From Takifugu bimaculatus (taxonomy: Eukaryota > Chordata > Actinopteri > Tetraodontiformes > Tetraodontidae), in the NCBI GenBank assembly GCA_004026145.2, contig CP034975.1:26966013-27030012 (forward strand): a stretch of DNA of 64,000 nucleotides. Reading direction: 5' to 3'. The notes beneath the pieces are model-generated. The model saw nothing but the letters and a program-made list of their open reading frames with translations, did not search any database and was not told the origin of the DNA. Shown in pieces: positions 55,332 to 64,000 of this stretch. Positions within the stretch are counted from its first letter, which is position 1. Each line of letters opens with the position of its first letter. Both the position numbers and the translations under genes were made by a program.

Positions 55332-55495
55332 ATGTAGGACAATATATCGGGGGAAACAGCATATTTGTTCGAAATTGCTGAGTAGGACTCATTTATGCGC
55401 GGCGCGCGGCGCAAACCTCTAATGTAATTTTTAATAGATAGAAACACTCTTGGATGAGACTGTTGGCTTTAGCTTTTAAAAATCGGATTATCTGA
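55332..55495 (+). promoter_or_regulatory. Upstream ORF cluster in probable igfbp5 leader
   Basis: The stretch holds a start-stop element ATG-TAG (55332-55337), a ten-codon ORF (55395-55427) whose last codon is an ATG that itself forms a nested ATG-TAA (55422-55427), and a thirteen-codon ORF (55454-55495). All end before the igfbp5 ATG. If the leader is unspliced, they should lower or condition translation of the main ORF. Confidence 0.5.
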
Positions 55496-55579
55496 CTGAG
55501 TCATTGTGCTCATTAGACCAGTCTACTTTTTTCCCCTCCTCTTTGCGTTTCAGGTCTATAACTGAACAGAACACCGAGA

Positions 55580-55913
55580 ATGTTTCTGAGTTTTTGCCTC
55601 TTGGTGACATTTATCTTGGGGCTGTCCGGGTGTTTGGGCTCTTACGTGCCGTGCGAGCCTTGTGACCAGAAGGCGCTCTCCATGTGTCCTCCGGTCCCGG
55701 TCGGCTGCCAGCTAATCAAAGAGCCGGGCTGCGGATGCTGCCTAACGTGCGCCCTGTCCGAGGGCCAGGCGTGCGGCGTTTACACAGGGACCTGCACCCA
55801 GGGCCTCCGCTGCCTGCCGAGGAGCGGCGAGGAGAAGCCCCTGCACGCGCTTCTCCATGGCAGGGGGGTGTGCACCAACGAGAAAGGATACAAACCTGCT
55901 CACCCACCCATAG
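55580..55913 (+). CDS. igfbp5: igfbp5 coding exon 1: signal peptide and IGF-binding domain
   Basis: The ATG at 55580 has A at -3 and is followed directly by a hydrophobic leader, so it is the clear start. The exon carries residues 1-111 plus one base. It ends at a strong donor (g|gtaagac, GT at 55914-55915), leaving a phase-1 intron as in mammalian IGFBP5. Reading on past the donor gives 29 intron-encoded residues before a stop, with no family resemblance. The exon is GC-rich compared with the AT-rich flanks. Confidence 0.97.
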
Positions 55914-58900
55914 GTAAGACGCGCACCGGTTGCATGGCCGAATGCATTCGTGCATGTACGGGGGAGCATAAAATGTGGCCAATTTTAGAAACGGAACGAT
56001 AGAGCACCGACGCGCTCAGTTTTGCTGATAGGTGTTTGACGGTGTGGAGGAGACCCCCCCCACCACCACCACCACCACCACTACCAGTGGGTTATAATCA
56101 TGTATTTTGCACAGACGAATTCGGGGTACAATTGCGGTTAAATGAGGGCATAAATCGATATTTTGATCTTGTTTCCACCCCCCTGTCTCCCTTCTGGATT
56201 CGGCTCTTTAGCGCATGAGGGCTCTCTGACAGATGGTTTGAGGTGCCATCTGATTAACTTTTATCCACCGCCTTGATTAAACTGGCTGCAGGAGCTTATA
56301 CCTCCTCTCCTCGTGGGTTTGCGCAGGGACAGAAATTTACCAAGGCTTCTTACTCATCCAACTGGAATGACGCGGTGGTTTTATTGCGGATGATTAGAAG
56401 CGTTGGCGGTAGAAAATGACCAGCACTTGCCTATCCGTGCGCTGCGGTCAGCGGCTCTCCGAATGCGCGCACATCGCGTCCCGACCGATTTGATCTGGTA
56501 TAGTGCGGGCGACGGGCTGCCAAATTGCGGTCTATTAAAGAAGAAAGGGTGGCTGATAAAAGATCCAGGCAGTGGCTCTTGTATATTTACATTTTTAGGA
56601 CAGCGCGTAATGGTCTGAACAGATTTCCCTCAGAAGAAATGCGGTTCGTGCACTCCGCCGCGGTGCGTGTGAGACGATGTAAAGCTGGGGAACTCTTTAA
56701 GAGGGTTTCATTTCTTGCAAATTGCCACATTTAATGCCAGTTGCTGCAACAAGTGTCCATCAAACTCCACCATAATTTTCCACACCATTTAGCACATTTC
56801 CAATAATCACGCTCAACTGCTTGGGAAAAAAAATGTAGCGCGGTGCCAATCAAAGGAGTTTATGTTTTAATTTAGCATTAAGGTGTTGACTTATAGCCTG
56901 GAGAATGCCAGTCTAAATCTGTACTAAAGGAAACAGAAAAGAAAAATGCACAGCCGTTTAAGGACTGAAGATTTGAAGAGGACTTTTTTCCCCCTCCTGT
57001 CATTCAAGAGTTTTATCAGCATGTCAACAACTAGTTAAGTAGGTGGCAACCACAGAGGTTTTGGCCACATGCCATGTTTTGTAAAAATGAGCCACCGCTG
57101 GGCTCAACCTTTCCTCTCCTCTAAATGATTCTTTTTCACGATGTGGCTCCGTCATGGACGTCATTGTTCCAGGAATACCCATTAAGCCCTGTGTTTGGGA
57201 AACGACACGGGCTGACATCAGTTTGTGTGTGCCAGAGAGCTCACATGCATAGGTCTACTTAGGCGGGGCTGTGTGGGTGTCTGGGTGTGTATTGTGCGTG
57301 ATCGCTGTGAGTGATGGCACCTCAGGCAGCTTGGAACACACACACAAGCTCTGACTCCTTTGTTGGCCCACAGAGGTAATCAGAGCATCTTTTCCTGCCT
57401 CTGGTGGTGGATTCATTGCATGAACGCGCAGTCACAAGGCAGTGATTCAGCAGAATGCCTGTGGCCCCGTCTTGCGTCTGAAGGGCCCTTCTGTCAGACA
57501 TCTCTATGCTCGGACACCGGCGAGGTGAGCTTCTGGATCCCTGCGGTGTGGGATCACAGCTGTCCTGTGTGCAGCACCAGCTGAGTGAGTCAAACACAGG
57601 GAGGAGGAGCTCAAGTGTTCATGACACTTGAGAGGCCATGAGGGCTGGCAGCCTACTAAATATTGACTGGGGCAGCCAAACAATGGGGGGAGAAGAATCT
57701 TTGCTATCCAACAGCCCCCACCATTGTATTTGGTCGAAGAAAAAGAATCCTGGCCATCACTTTGTGTCTAGGTTCATGTCCCAGTGGTGCATTAATTCAC
57801 ATTTTTCCCACTCTGTGATCCCTGGAGCTGTTTGGATTATAAGGCACAGGAGGTGGTATGTGCACTGGGGGCACTCAGATTTTGTTAGCCCCCCCGCGAG
57901 TGAATCAGACCCTGGAAAGCTTGCCAACAGATATGACTTCATAGCAGCAGGCCCCTCGTCCTTCAAGCTTCTGAAAGGGCCTTATGTTTTAACAGATTGC
58001 TCTTTGCCAAGAAACAAAAGATGATTAGGGAGTGGTTCCAAATCCAGAATACTACTCACACACACCACACACACACACACACACACGCACAGAAATGGCA
58101 GCTTAATAGCATAGCAACAAGGAAACCTGCTGCCTTCACTGTATGATTTTTTAAAATACATTTAAAATTTGTTTCAGTTGTTTGCATCTGCATAGATGAC
58201 AATATCATTTGCACTATTTGTTATTTTCTACATTATTCTGTTGTATGCAGAGTCCACAGACACTGTTGAGCTTAATGTTTACCAGAAAACTTCACATGCA
58301 GTAACAGTGTTACATTGCTTTTATGAGCGCGGCTCGCTCGTCACCACATATTCTTACATATACAACATCTGCTGAGTCCGTGTCCACAACATCACTCACT
58401 GCAGCTGGCCATTGGCTCGGCGCAGACAAACTGAACCTCATGGTCAAAGACATGATTCTCTCTGACTTTACACTCACGCTAATGACAACCAGCCACCGTG
58501 CTCCGTCCACAGTGGACGTCATGTGCTCGCACAGACACGCCAAGTTAGATATAGCTATGGTGATTACGATGTGGTCCCAGCTGACAGCTTAATGATGGGC
58601 TCGTGCGAAAGGAACGACAGTGTTCGGCTTTCCATCCTTCGCACCTTCAACATCTGAGAGGTTGCAGTGAAGGCTCAGCATGCTGCCTCTAATCAGCTGG
58701 AGGAATTATTAAGGATGCCTCACATGCTGATGAGAATATGATTTGGACATCAACGCGATGGTTGTCTAGTTTGTCAAAGCTTTGGAGCTGTTGCTGGAGG
58801 AGGCAAGATTTAGGAAACAAAAAGCCTGATCTATGCCAAGACAGGGTGCAAGAAAGCAACCGAAATAATGTGTTCACAGAGGGCGAGCAGACCAACAGAT

Positions 58901-61900
58901 AAAGCTTTTAGCGCATGTTCCTCCAGGTTCGATGGATGTGCCAGTGCATCTCTGCTTGTGCAATGACTTGGTAATGTCTTGGCTTCATAATTGAGCCATT
59001 GTTTTACAACCATGGGCAAAAAATGCTTCAAAAATACAACAGACATTGCTCGTTGTTTGGTGCGCTACCATACCTAACATCACACTGAAATATGCCACAG
59101 TGTTTACCCCAAATTAATGTTGAAGCAAGATCCTGTGATGTTTCTTTTTTATGCCTCTTGGGGATCGGCTTGGGAGAGCGTAGCCAGCAGACGCTCACCA
59201 AAATAGCTGCTTCTGCCACTCGGGAGTTTGAGAAGATCGTCACACCCAGTAATTGTGCTGTGGTGACGGTGAGCCAAAAAGAGGTTTCGTCCGTCCGTGT
59301 GGCTTGTTGAAAACCCAAACCTAGATGTGGGATTTGACCTCAGACCAAAATTAGGAATGTGCAGCTGAGGAGCCCTGTGCCACACTTGTGATGCTGCACT
59401 TTTCACATGAACAGCTGCAACATGCAGCGGGCCCCTTGTTTTGCAGCATGAAGGCTGTAAACAGGTCGGAAAGTTTGCTTACCTACGGCATCATTCCCCA
59501 CTTGGGAAGATTTTGCATGCTTTTGCGAGTTTTTTTTTTTTTTTGCGATTTACAATCCTTGAATTGTTCTTGCAGCTATTTATACCGTGCATTCAGAAAA
59601 GCAGGAAACTTTTTGATTGCATTGAACATACTCTGTGTGCACAATACCATGGGAAGAGGTATTTCCTCCATTTTCACAGGCTGATGCAGACCGCAAACAG
59701 GGTCACACAACAGAAATTCCACTGAAACAACAGGACATCGGGGCCAAAACACATTTTTCACTCTTGGGGGTGGTCATAACTAAAGCTTATGTGGAATGTT
59801 TTAATTTTATGAGTTTGTCCTCCTAACTGGTTGGAATGGAGCCTCTTTGGTTTACCATTTCCTATGTCTTCTCATGTGCTCTTTAGCTGATTTATTGGAG
59901 CTACACAATGAACTTGGCCATGAAAGCAGCCATGGTTTAATCCAGCTACAACTTTCTTTGCTCCTAAAGCCTTGGTTTCTTGAGCCAGTCCCATTCTATT
60001 CAGTCGCACATTACAATGGTTATTTTTCCCTTTCAAATTGTCAAAAGTTGAAGACAATGTTGGCAGAAAAACCTCTTACTTGCCTCGCTGTTGACACATT
60101 TCCTGGAAAGTAGACTTAACATTATCTCTGGGTTTATTTACAAGTATTTTAATTGTTCACCTCTTTACGCTTACATTCTGTTACATTTCAGAGGACAACA
60201 TCATACGTGTTACTCTGGTTGCATATTTCAGTATCGTGTGTCCTGTGTGCACACATGCTGCATAATACCTTTCTTTTTAACTGCATTGGGGGGAAAAAAC
60301 GTTTTTGGTTTTAAAGTTACTCATCAAATGTTCAATGACAGAGTTAAAGCACCTGATGATGGATTTTTCCTTAACTTCACTAGCTTACTTTTGTTCCCAC
60401 CTCCGTCTGTGCAAAGCTGTGTGGTTATCAGGCCATGCTTTTAAATATTAATCTGAGGTCGGGGGGATGGTTTACTAACTGGCCCTTTATATGACTCAAG
60501 CCCCGAGGTTAATTTCTCCAGACATTACCTCCCTGTCTCCCGTACTGAGATTAAATTTATCCACGGCTCTTTTACGTCTTATAAAGATGTAATTTCAGCT
60601 GCAAGGCAGAGAGTGACTTAATCAAAGACTAAACAGATGAGGTTCAATGCTGGGATACCACACTAATGAAAGTTGAGATAATCTATTGTCCCCATGTTTT
60701 GTAACCATCCAAAGGCATGAAAGAATCAAGAGAGGGACTAGCATGTCTCTTCAAGGTGTTGCTTGTAACAAACAGTGGATATTCACAAAGCATAATTGTG
60801 TGCAGATGTTAATTTTTAAACAGAGGCATATCAGGTGCACCTCTTTGGGCTCGTCCTAATGAAATCTTTAGCCGGTGCAGACAGAGATAGCAGCAGAGCT
60901 TTTGGCTCGGCTGAATTGAAGAGCCGCACATGACTCGGCTCTGCTGGCTCTCCTCCAGAATCTTGGCTGAGTTTCAGAAGTTAAAAACAGACCCTCTAAG
61001 CCTCCTTTACAATCTGGGTACCCTGAGCATGGAAAAACTGAGGTTTTTTTTTTTTTTTTTGTGGCCGAGCCATAGAGCCCACTTCAGAAAAGACAAATTT
61101 GGTGATTTTGTGTCTGGAAGAGAAAAAAAAGTCCAGACACCATTGTCTTCAGAGCAGTTGTATCGTTTTAAATGTATACACTAAACTCTAAAAGTTGGAA
61201 ATCGTCTCCACACGACTGACTGCTCAGGCATGTTATATACTGTGAATGTGCTGTGCTAAAGTGAGATTGCCCATGACACAAGAACACTCCAGTATTAATC
61301 CTTATGTTACAGACAATATTTCAAATACACTGGCATTTTAGACATGTATCCTGAGAAAACATGGGTTTGTATTGCACAATGAGGAATTTTCCACAGTGGT
61401 TGCTTGCATGATATACACAGGAATGCTTGTTTGACATATTTATTTATACCGAGTAATATCCCTGTCGCCGGAGCGGACAGACACAAGGACATATCTAAAC
61501 ACAAACCAAGGCCTGCCAAGTCATGAGTTGTGAGATTAATTTCAAAGAGACAGCAGCGCAGAGCAGAAGCCAAAGACCCAATTCTGGTAATCATCCCGCC
61601 TGCCGCCCCTCCCCTCAACGAGACTCCAGACACTCATGCTGTGTCAGGCTCTTTGAACATCAGTTCTCTTGAAGCTCATGCCCCTCTTGCGTCTCAGAGC
61701 ATTTTTCTATGGTGACTGTATTAATAGACTAGTCAACCGAGTTATGGCGGCAAGTTGGTAGCGGAGCATTTCTCTCATGCATGACCTTAGAGTGGTGGTT
61801 GATTTGTCTAGCAGCAATGATTGGCCCACAGCCCACAGTCAGCATTCCTCTTTGGTTCAGTGCATCTGGCTCTGTGCCCCGTGGTGGGTTTCCTAGTCAG

Positions 61901-64000
61901 ATAAATATAACCAAGATCATCCACTGGCACTATTGCCTCAGCCACTTGGGACCTGGTGGAGTCCCCACAATAACTCTGCACTTACGGTACAACTAAGCCA
62001 AGGGTGGAGGGGGTCTCTGGTGTTAAGGGTTTCTTTCTGTGGATTCAAAGAACCTCTGGCTGGGCTTAAGAGGTTGAGTTCCAAAGATAGGCAGTAGTGG
62101 GGGGATGGGAGGTGGGTTGCTAGGTTAAGGATAAAGGATCTCAACCTGTGAACATCCGATCAAAGAGCTGGTCTCAGATCTCTGAAATGAAAGTGCCCCC
62201 ACGGGAAGCAGAACTGCGTCAAAAAAGTCCATAAAATTTCTACATGCTGGATTTTTCCTATGCCTTATAATTGAATCCATTTGAATGACGGACTGGTAAT
62301 GTTATGACATCCACAGGCCCGTTGAGGTCCCTGCTGAAGTTCTGCAGCCCAGATTACTCGTTAGCAGATTTTCCAGACAAAGCACAGGCGTAAATGTAAA
62401 TGGATTTAGTTGTCGGTATGCTGACAAACTCGTGTCGTCTGGTGTCTGTGTGCGCTCACGTGTCACTTCATGCTAAAGACTAACTCGTCACCTTGATACA
62501 TTCAGAGGACAAGAGATGTACTGTTCTTCTCGATCGTGCTTCGTTTGGCCATGTTTCCCTTGGGCAGATGTTACTGATGAGCATGGAAAAGTGGTATGGA
62601 TGTCATCATACATACAGTATATATATATATACTGTATATATATAATGATCACAGATAATTCTATTGTTCTAGCTGAGCTCTGCTGGTTGTAAATCTGGAA
62701 GTTATAGAGGTAACAGTTAGCATGTGAACCGATTGAAAGAGTTGGCGTCCAAAGAGGCGGTCAGAGCTCTTCATCCTTCTCCAGCAGAGGGCAGACAACT
62801 TTGTCATTTGGTTTTATTCCACTGTGAAATGAAATTCGGAAAAACAATATGTCACATAACATCTGGTGTATCTGTGTTGACGCAGATCACGAGTCTCACG
62901 AGGACCCAATAACCACAGAGATTACAGAGGAACTGCAGCCAGCTAAAGTGCCAATCCATCCCAAAGACATTGTGAGCAGTAAAAAAGTCCATGCCCTGCA
63001 GAAAGAACTGAAGAGGAAACTTGGCAAGCAGCGCTCAATGGGATCCCCCATGGACTACTCACCACTGCCCATCGACAAACACGAGCCTGAGTTTGTAAGT
63101 ATCCAGTACTAGCTCTTAGACAGGGATATAACGTATGATGGAGCTCAAAGAATGTCTTTTCTTAAAGGGTCCGTGCCGAAGAAAGTTGGATGGAATCATT
63201 CAAGGAATGAAAGACACTTCACGTATTATGGCTCTCTCTTTGTACCTTCCCAACTGTGACCGAAAAGGATTCTTCAAACGCAAGCAGGTGAGTTTATTTT
63301 CCTGAGACAGCTTTTGGACCTTGTTTTGACTCAGAGGCTAATTGAAATGGAGTTAGGAATAACACAGTTTAATGAAAATCTGATTAAAGTGCATCTATTT
63401 ACCACCGCCCACCTTCGATTTAACGTCTAAGCTCGCACAATCACATTTTCACACCAACATGTCTTAAAAGCGCTGCAAATAACTACTACTAGAGAACTAA
63501 CACCTAATATGCAAACAAAGATGCTGTCTGAGCCTGGAAAATGTCTCCAGCCAGAGCAGAGGACACAGGGTGAGAAAAAAATGGATGACATTTGAGACAA
63601 AAACCTAAAAGAATAACACAATATAAACAAACATTGTAGTCTTTTGTGACAAGCCCGCGTGGGAATGCACTTGTAGTCTATTTTCTCATGTTTTCTGTGT
63701 CACTTCATTGTTTTCAGAAGCAAACAGTTCTGAAACCTTTTTCCACCTGTTGTCAGCCAGTCCCAAACATGATGTAGTCAGTGATGGCACACAAACTGCA
63801 GGGCTGCATTCTTGATATAATCTCTACATCAAAGTTGTGGTTTATTTTATAAAAACACAGGTTAACAATCTATTCTATAAACCTGTTTTCAGTGTAAACC
63901 ATCTCGGGGACGCAAACGAGGCATCTGCTGGTGTGTGGACAAGTATGGCGTTCAGCTCCCCGGCACAGACTACAGTGGAGGAGACATTCAGTGTAAAGAC
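55580..64000 (+). CDS. igfbp5: Insulin-like growth factor binding protein 5, four coding exons, 3' end cut by window edge
   Basis: Secreted carrier that binds IGF-I and IGF-II outside the cell and modulates IGF receptor signalling; the family also has matrix, heparin and nuclear activities. Joining 55580-55913, 62886-63094, 63168-63287 and 63893-64000 gives an open frame of 257 residues. Human IGFBP5 is 272 residues, so only about ten codons are missing. Residues 1-18 are a hydrophobic signal peptide, and the mature start LGSYV aligns with the mammalian LGSFV. The N-terminal domain has twelve cysteines (25, 28, 36, 43, 51, 53, 54, 57, 65, 72, 78, 98), the GCGCC signature (50-54) and the IGF-contact segment KPLHALL (86-92). 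The linker (112-181) has a basic patch at about 144-161. The thyroglobulin-1 domain has six cysteines (184, 211, 222, 233, 235, 255), CWCV at 233-236, and the basic KRKQCKPSRGRKRG heparin/nuclear-import segment at 218-231. KALSMCPP and EEKPLHALLHGRGVC point to member 5 rather than 3 or 6. The a or b paralogue cannot be assigned. Confidence 0.97.
56054..56086 (+). repeat. C-run and (CCA)n trinucleotide repeat
   Basis: A run of C followed by about eight CCA/ACC units in igfbp5 intron 1. Confidence 0.9.
58057..58091 (+). repeat. CA dinucleotide microsatellite in igfbp5 intron 1
   Basis: (CA)n with one cc interruption. Confidence 0.85.
61044..61060 (+). repeat. Poly-T tract in igfbp5 intron 1
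   Basis: Seventeen T residues. A similar 15-T run lies at 59530-59544. Confidence 0.9.
62612..62637. repeat. TA-rich 26-bp palindrome
   Basis: A TA microsatellite flanked by atacag and its complement ctgtat gives a perfect palindrome about 250 bp before exon 2. It is largely a by-product of the dinucleotide repeat. Confidence 0.85.
62781..62794 (+). promoter_or_regulatory. CTCF-like motif, plus strand, full core match
   Basis: ccagcagagggcag matches every position of the CTCF core CCASYAGRKGGCRS. It lies 91 bp upstream of igfbp5 exon 2, in intron 1. Occupancy cannot be judged from sequence. Confidence 0.55.
62886..63094 (+). CDS. igfbp5: igfbp5 coding exon 2: variable linker domain
   Basis: The exon supplies two bases of the split codon for Asp112 and runs to Phe181. 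The start of the linker (D-HESHEDPITTEITEE) aligns with the acidic, Thr/Ser-rich segment that begins exon 2 in mammalian IGFBP5. A Lys/Arg-rich stretch at about residues 144-161 matches the known secondary heparin-binding region. The family linker is proteolytically sensitive and normally phosphorylated or glycosylated. The exon ends at gagttt|gtaagt, a strong donor, in phase 0. Confidence 0.95.
63095..63167 (+). other. igfbp5: igfbp5 intron 2, very short
   Basis: Phase-0 intron of 73 bp between gtaagta at 63095 and cttttcttaaag ending at 63167. This is close to the minimal size for vertebrate introns, and such mini-introns are common in compact fish genomes. Confidence 0.94.
63168..63287 (+). 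CDS. igfbp5: igfbp5 coding exon 3: first half of thyroglobulin type-1 domain
   Basis: Forty codons, residues 182-221, starting GPCRR and ending YLPNCDRKGFFKRKQ. Both ends are near-invariant in the family. It is a symmetrical phase 0-0 exon, with a donor at cag|gtgagt. The exon gives Cys184 and Cys211 of the domain and starts the basic C-terminal heparin-binding and nuclear-localisation segment, which continues across the splice into exon 4. Confidence 0.97.
63288..63892 (+). other. igfbp5: igfbp5 intron 3
   Basis: Phase-0 intron of 605 bp, from gtgagttt at 63288 to a pyrimidine-rich acceptor ending gttttcag at 63892. No repeats or secondary reading frame worth naming were seen. Confidence 0.94.
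63893..64000 (+). CDS. igfbp5: igfbp5 coding exon 4 (partial): end of thyroglobulin type-1 domain
   Basis: Thirty-six codons, residues 222-257, starting CKPSRGRKRGICWCVDKYG and continuing through the last domain cysteine (255). The window ends in frame shortly after that cysteine. The remaining C-terminal tail, stop codon and 3' UTR lie outside. Confidence 0.96.

Larger units (their letters stand above)
54950..55579 (+). promoter_or_regulatory. igfbp5: igfbp5 promoter and 5' leader region
   Basis: GC content rises here relative to the desert on the left. A TATA-like tttaaaaagg sits at 55216-55225, so transcription would be expected to start near 55245-55260, giving a leader of about 320-335 nt before the ATG at 55580. 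The mammalian gene also uses a TATA-type promoter with a long leader. A compound trinucleotide repeat lies just upstream (55028-55109), and the leader has several short upstream ORFs. The transcription start is inferred, not seen. Confidence 0.6.
55914..62885 (+). other. igfbp5: igfbp5 intron 1
   Basis: Phase-1 intron of 6,972 bp from gtaag at 55914 to an acceptor ending ttgacgcag at 62885. It holds a CCA run (56054-56086), a CA repeat near 58057-58091, poly-T tracts at 59530-59544 and 61044-61060, a TA-rich palindrome (62612-62637) and a CTCF-like motif (62781-62794). The stretch at about 60450-60700 is non-repetitive and could be regulatory. No other exon could be recognised in it. Confidence 0.9.

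Noticed and set aside
55716..55982. Minus-strand frames opposite igfbp5 exon 1
   Set aside because: Shadow frames in GC-rich coding sequence; no resemblance to a known family.

Overview
This window reads as nuclear genomic DNA from a ray-finned (teleost) fish. The evidence is one unmistakable vertebrate gene split by spliceosomal introns, an AT-rich intergenic background, many CA/GT and tetranucleotide microsatellites, and decayed copies of tRNA-derived SINEs and other interspersed repeats of the kind common in spiny-rayed fishes. There are no operons, phage genes, CRISPR arrays or bacterial-style genes.

Only one protein-coding gene can be supported: igfbp5 (insulin-like growth factor binding protein 5) on the + strand. 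Its four coding exons are 55580-55913, 62886-63094, 63168-63287 and 63893-64000. The window ends inside the last exon, probably about ten codons before the stop. The four exons join in frame with GT-AG boundaries (intron phases 1, 0, 0). They give a secreted protein with a signal peptide, a 12-cysteine IGF-binding domain, a basic linker and a six-cysteine thyroglobulin type-1 domain. The a/b duplicate identity found in many teleosts cannot be decided from sequence alone. In other vertebrates igfbp5 lies tail-to-tail with igfbp2 near a HOX cluster, so igfbp2 would be expected to the right of this window.

Positions 1 to about 54,950 form a gene desert. It holds short chance reading frames, simple repeats (including about 48 perfect copies of a 4-bp unit at 28936-29129), SINE and other repeat relics (13.8, 15.2, 31.3, 32.3, 33.1, 38.2 and 41.5 kb), several perfect inverted repeats, and non-repetitive patches with clustered homeodomain or E-box cores that could be distal enhancers. 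The enhancer calls are inference, because I could not align to other species. About 55.0-55.58 kb is the igfbp5 promoter and 5' leader, with a compound trinucleotide repeat, a TATA-like element and several small upstream reading frames. Intron 1 (about 7 kb) has a CTCF-like site just before exon 2.

I found no convincing undescribed biological system. The most unusual sequence-level signals are a 38-bp spacerless perfect palindrome at 40299-40336, other long perfect hairpins, a 64-bp direct duplication at 10.66/12.62 kb, a start-stop upstream ORF cluster in the probable igfbp5 leader, and an oppositely oriented pair of related SINEs 0.9 kb apart.
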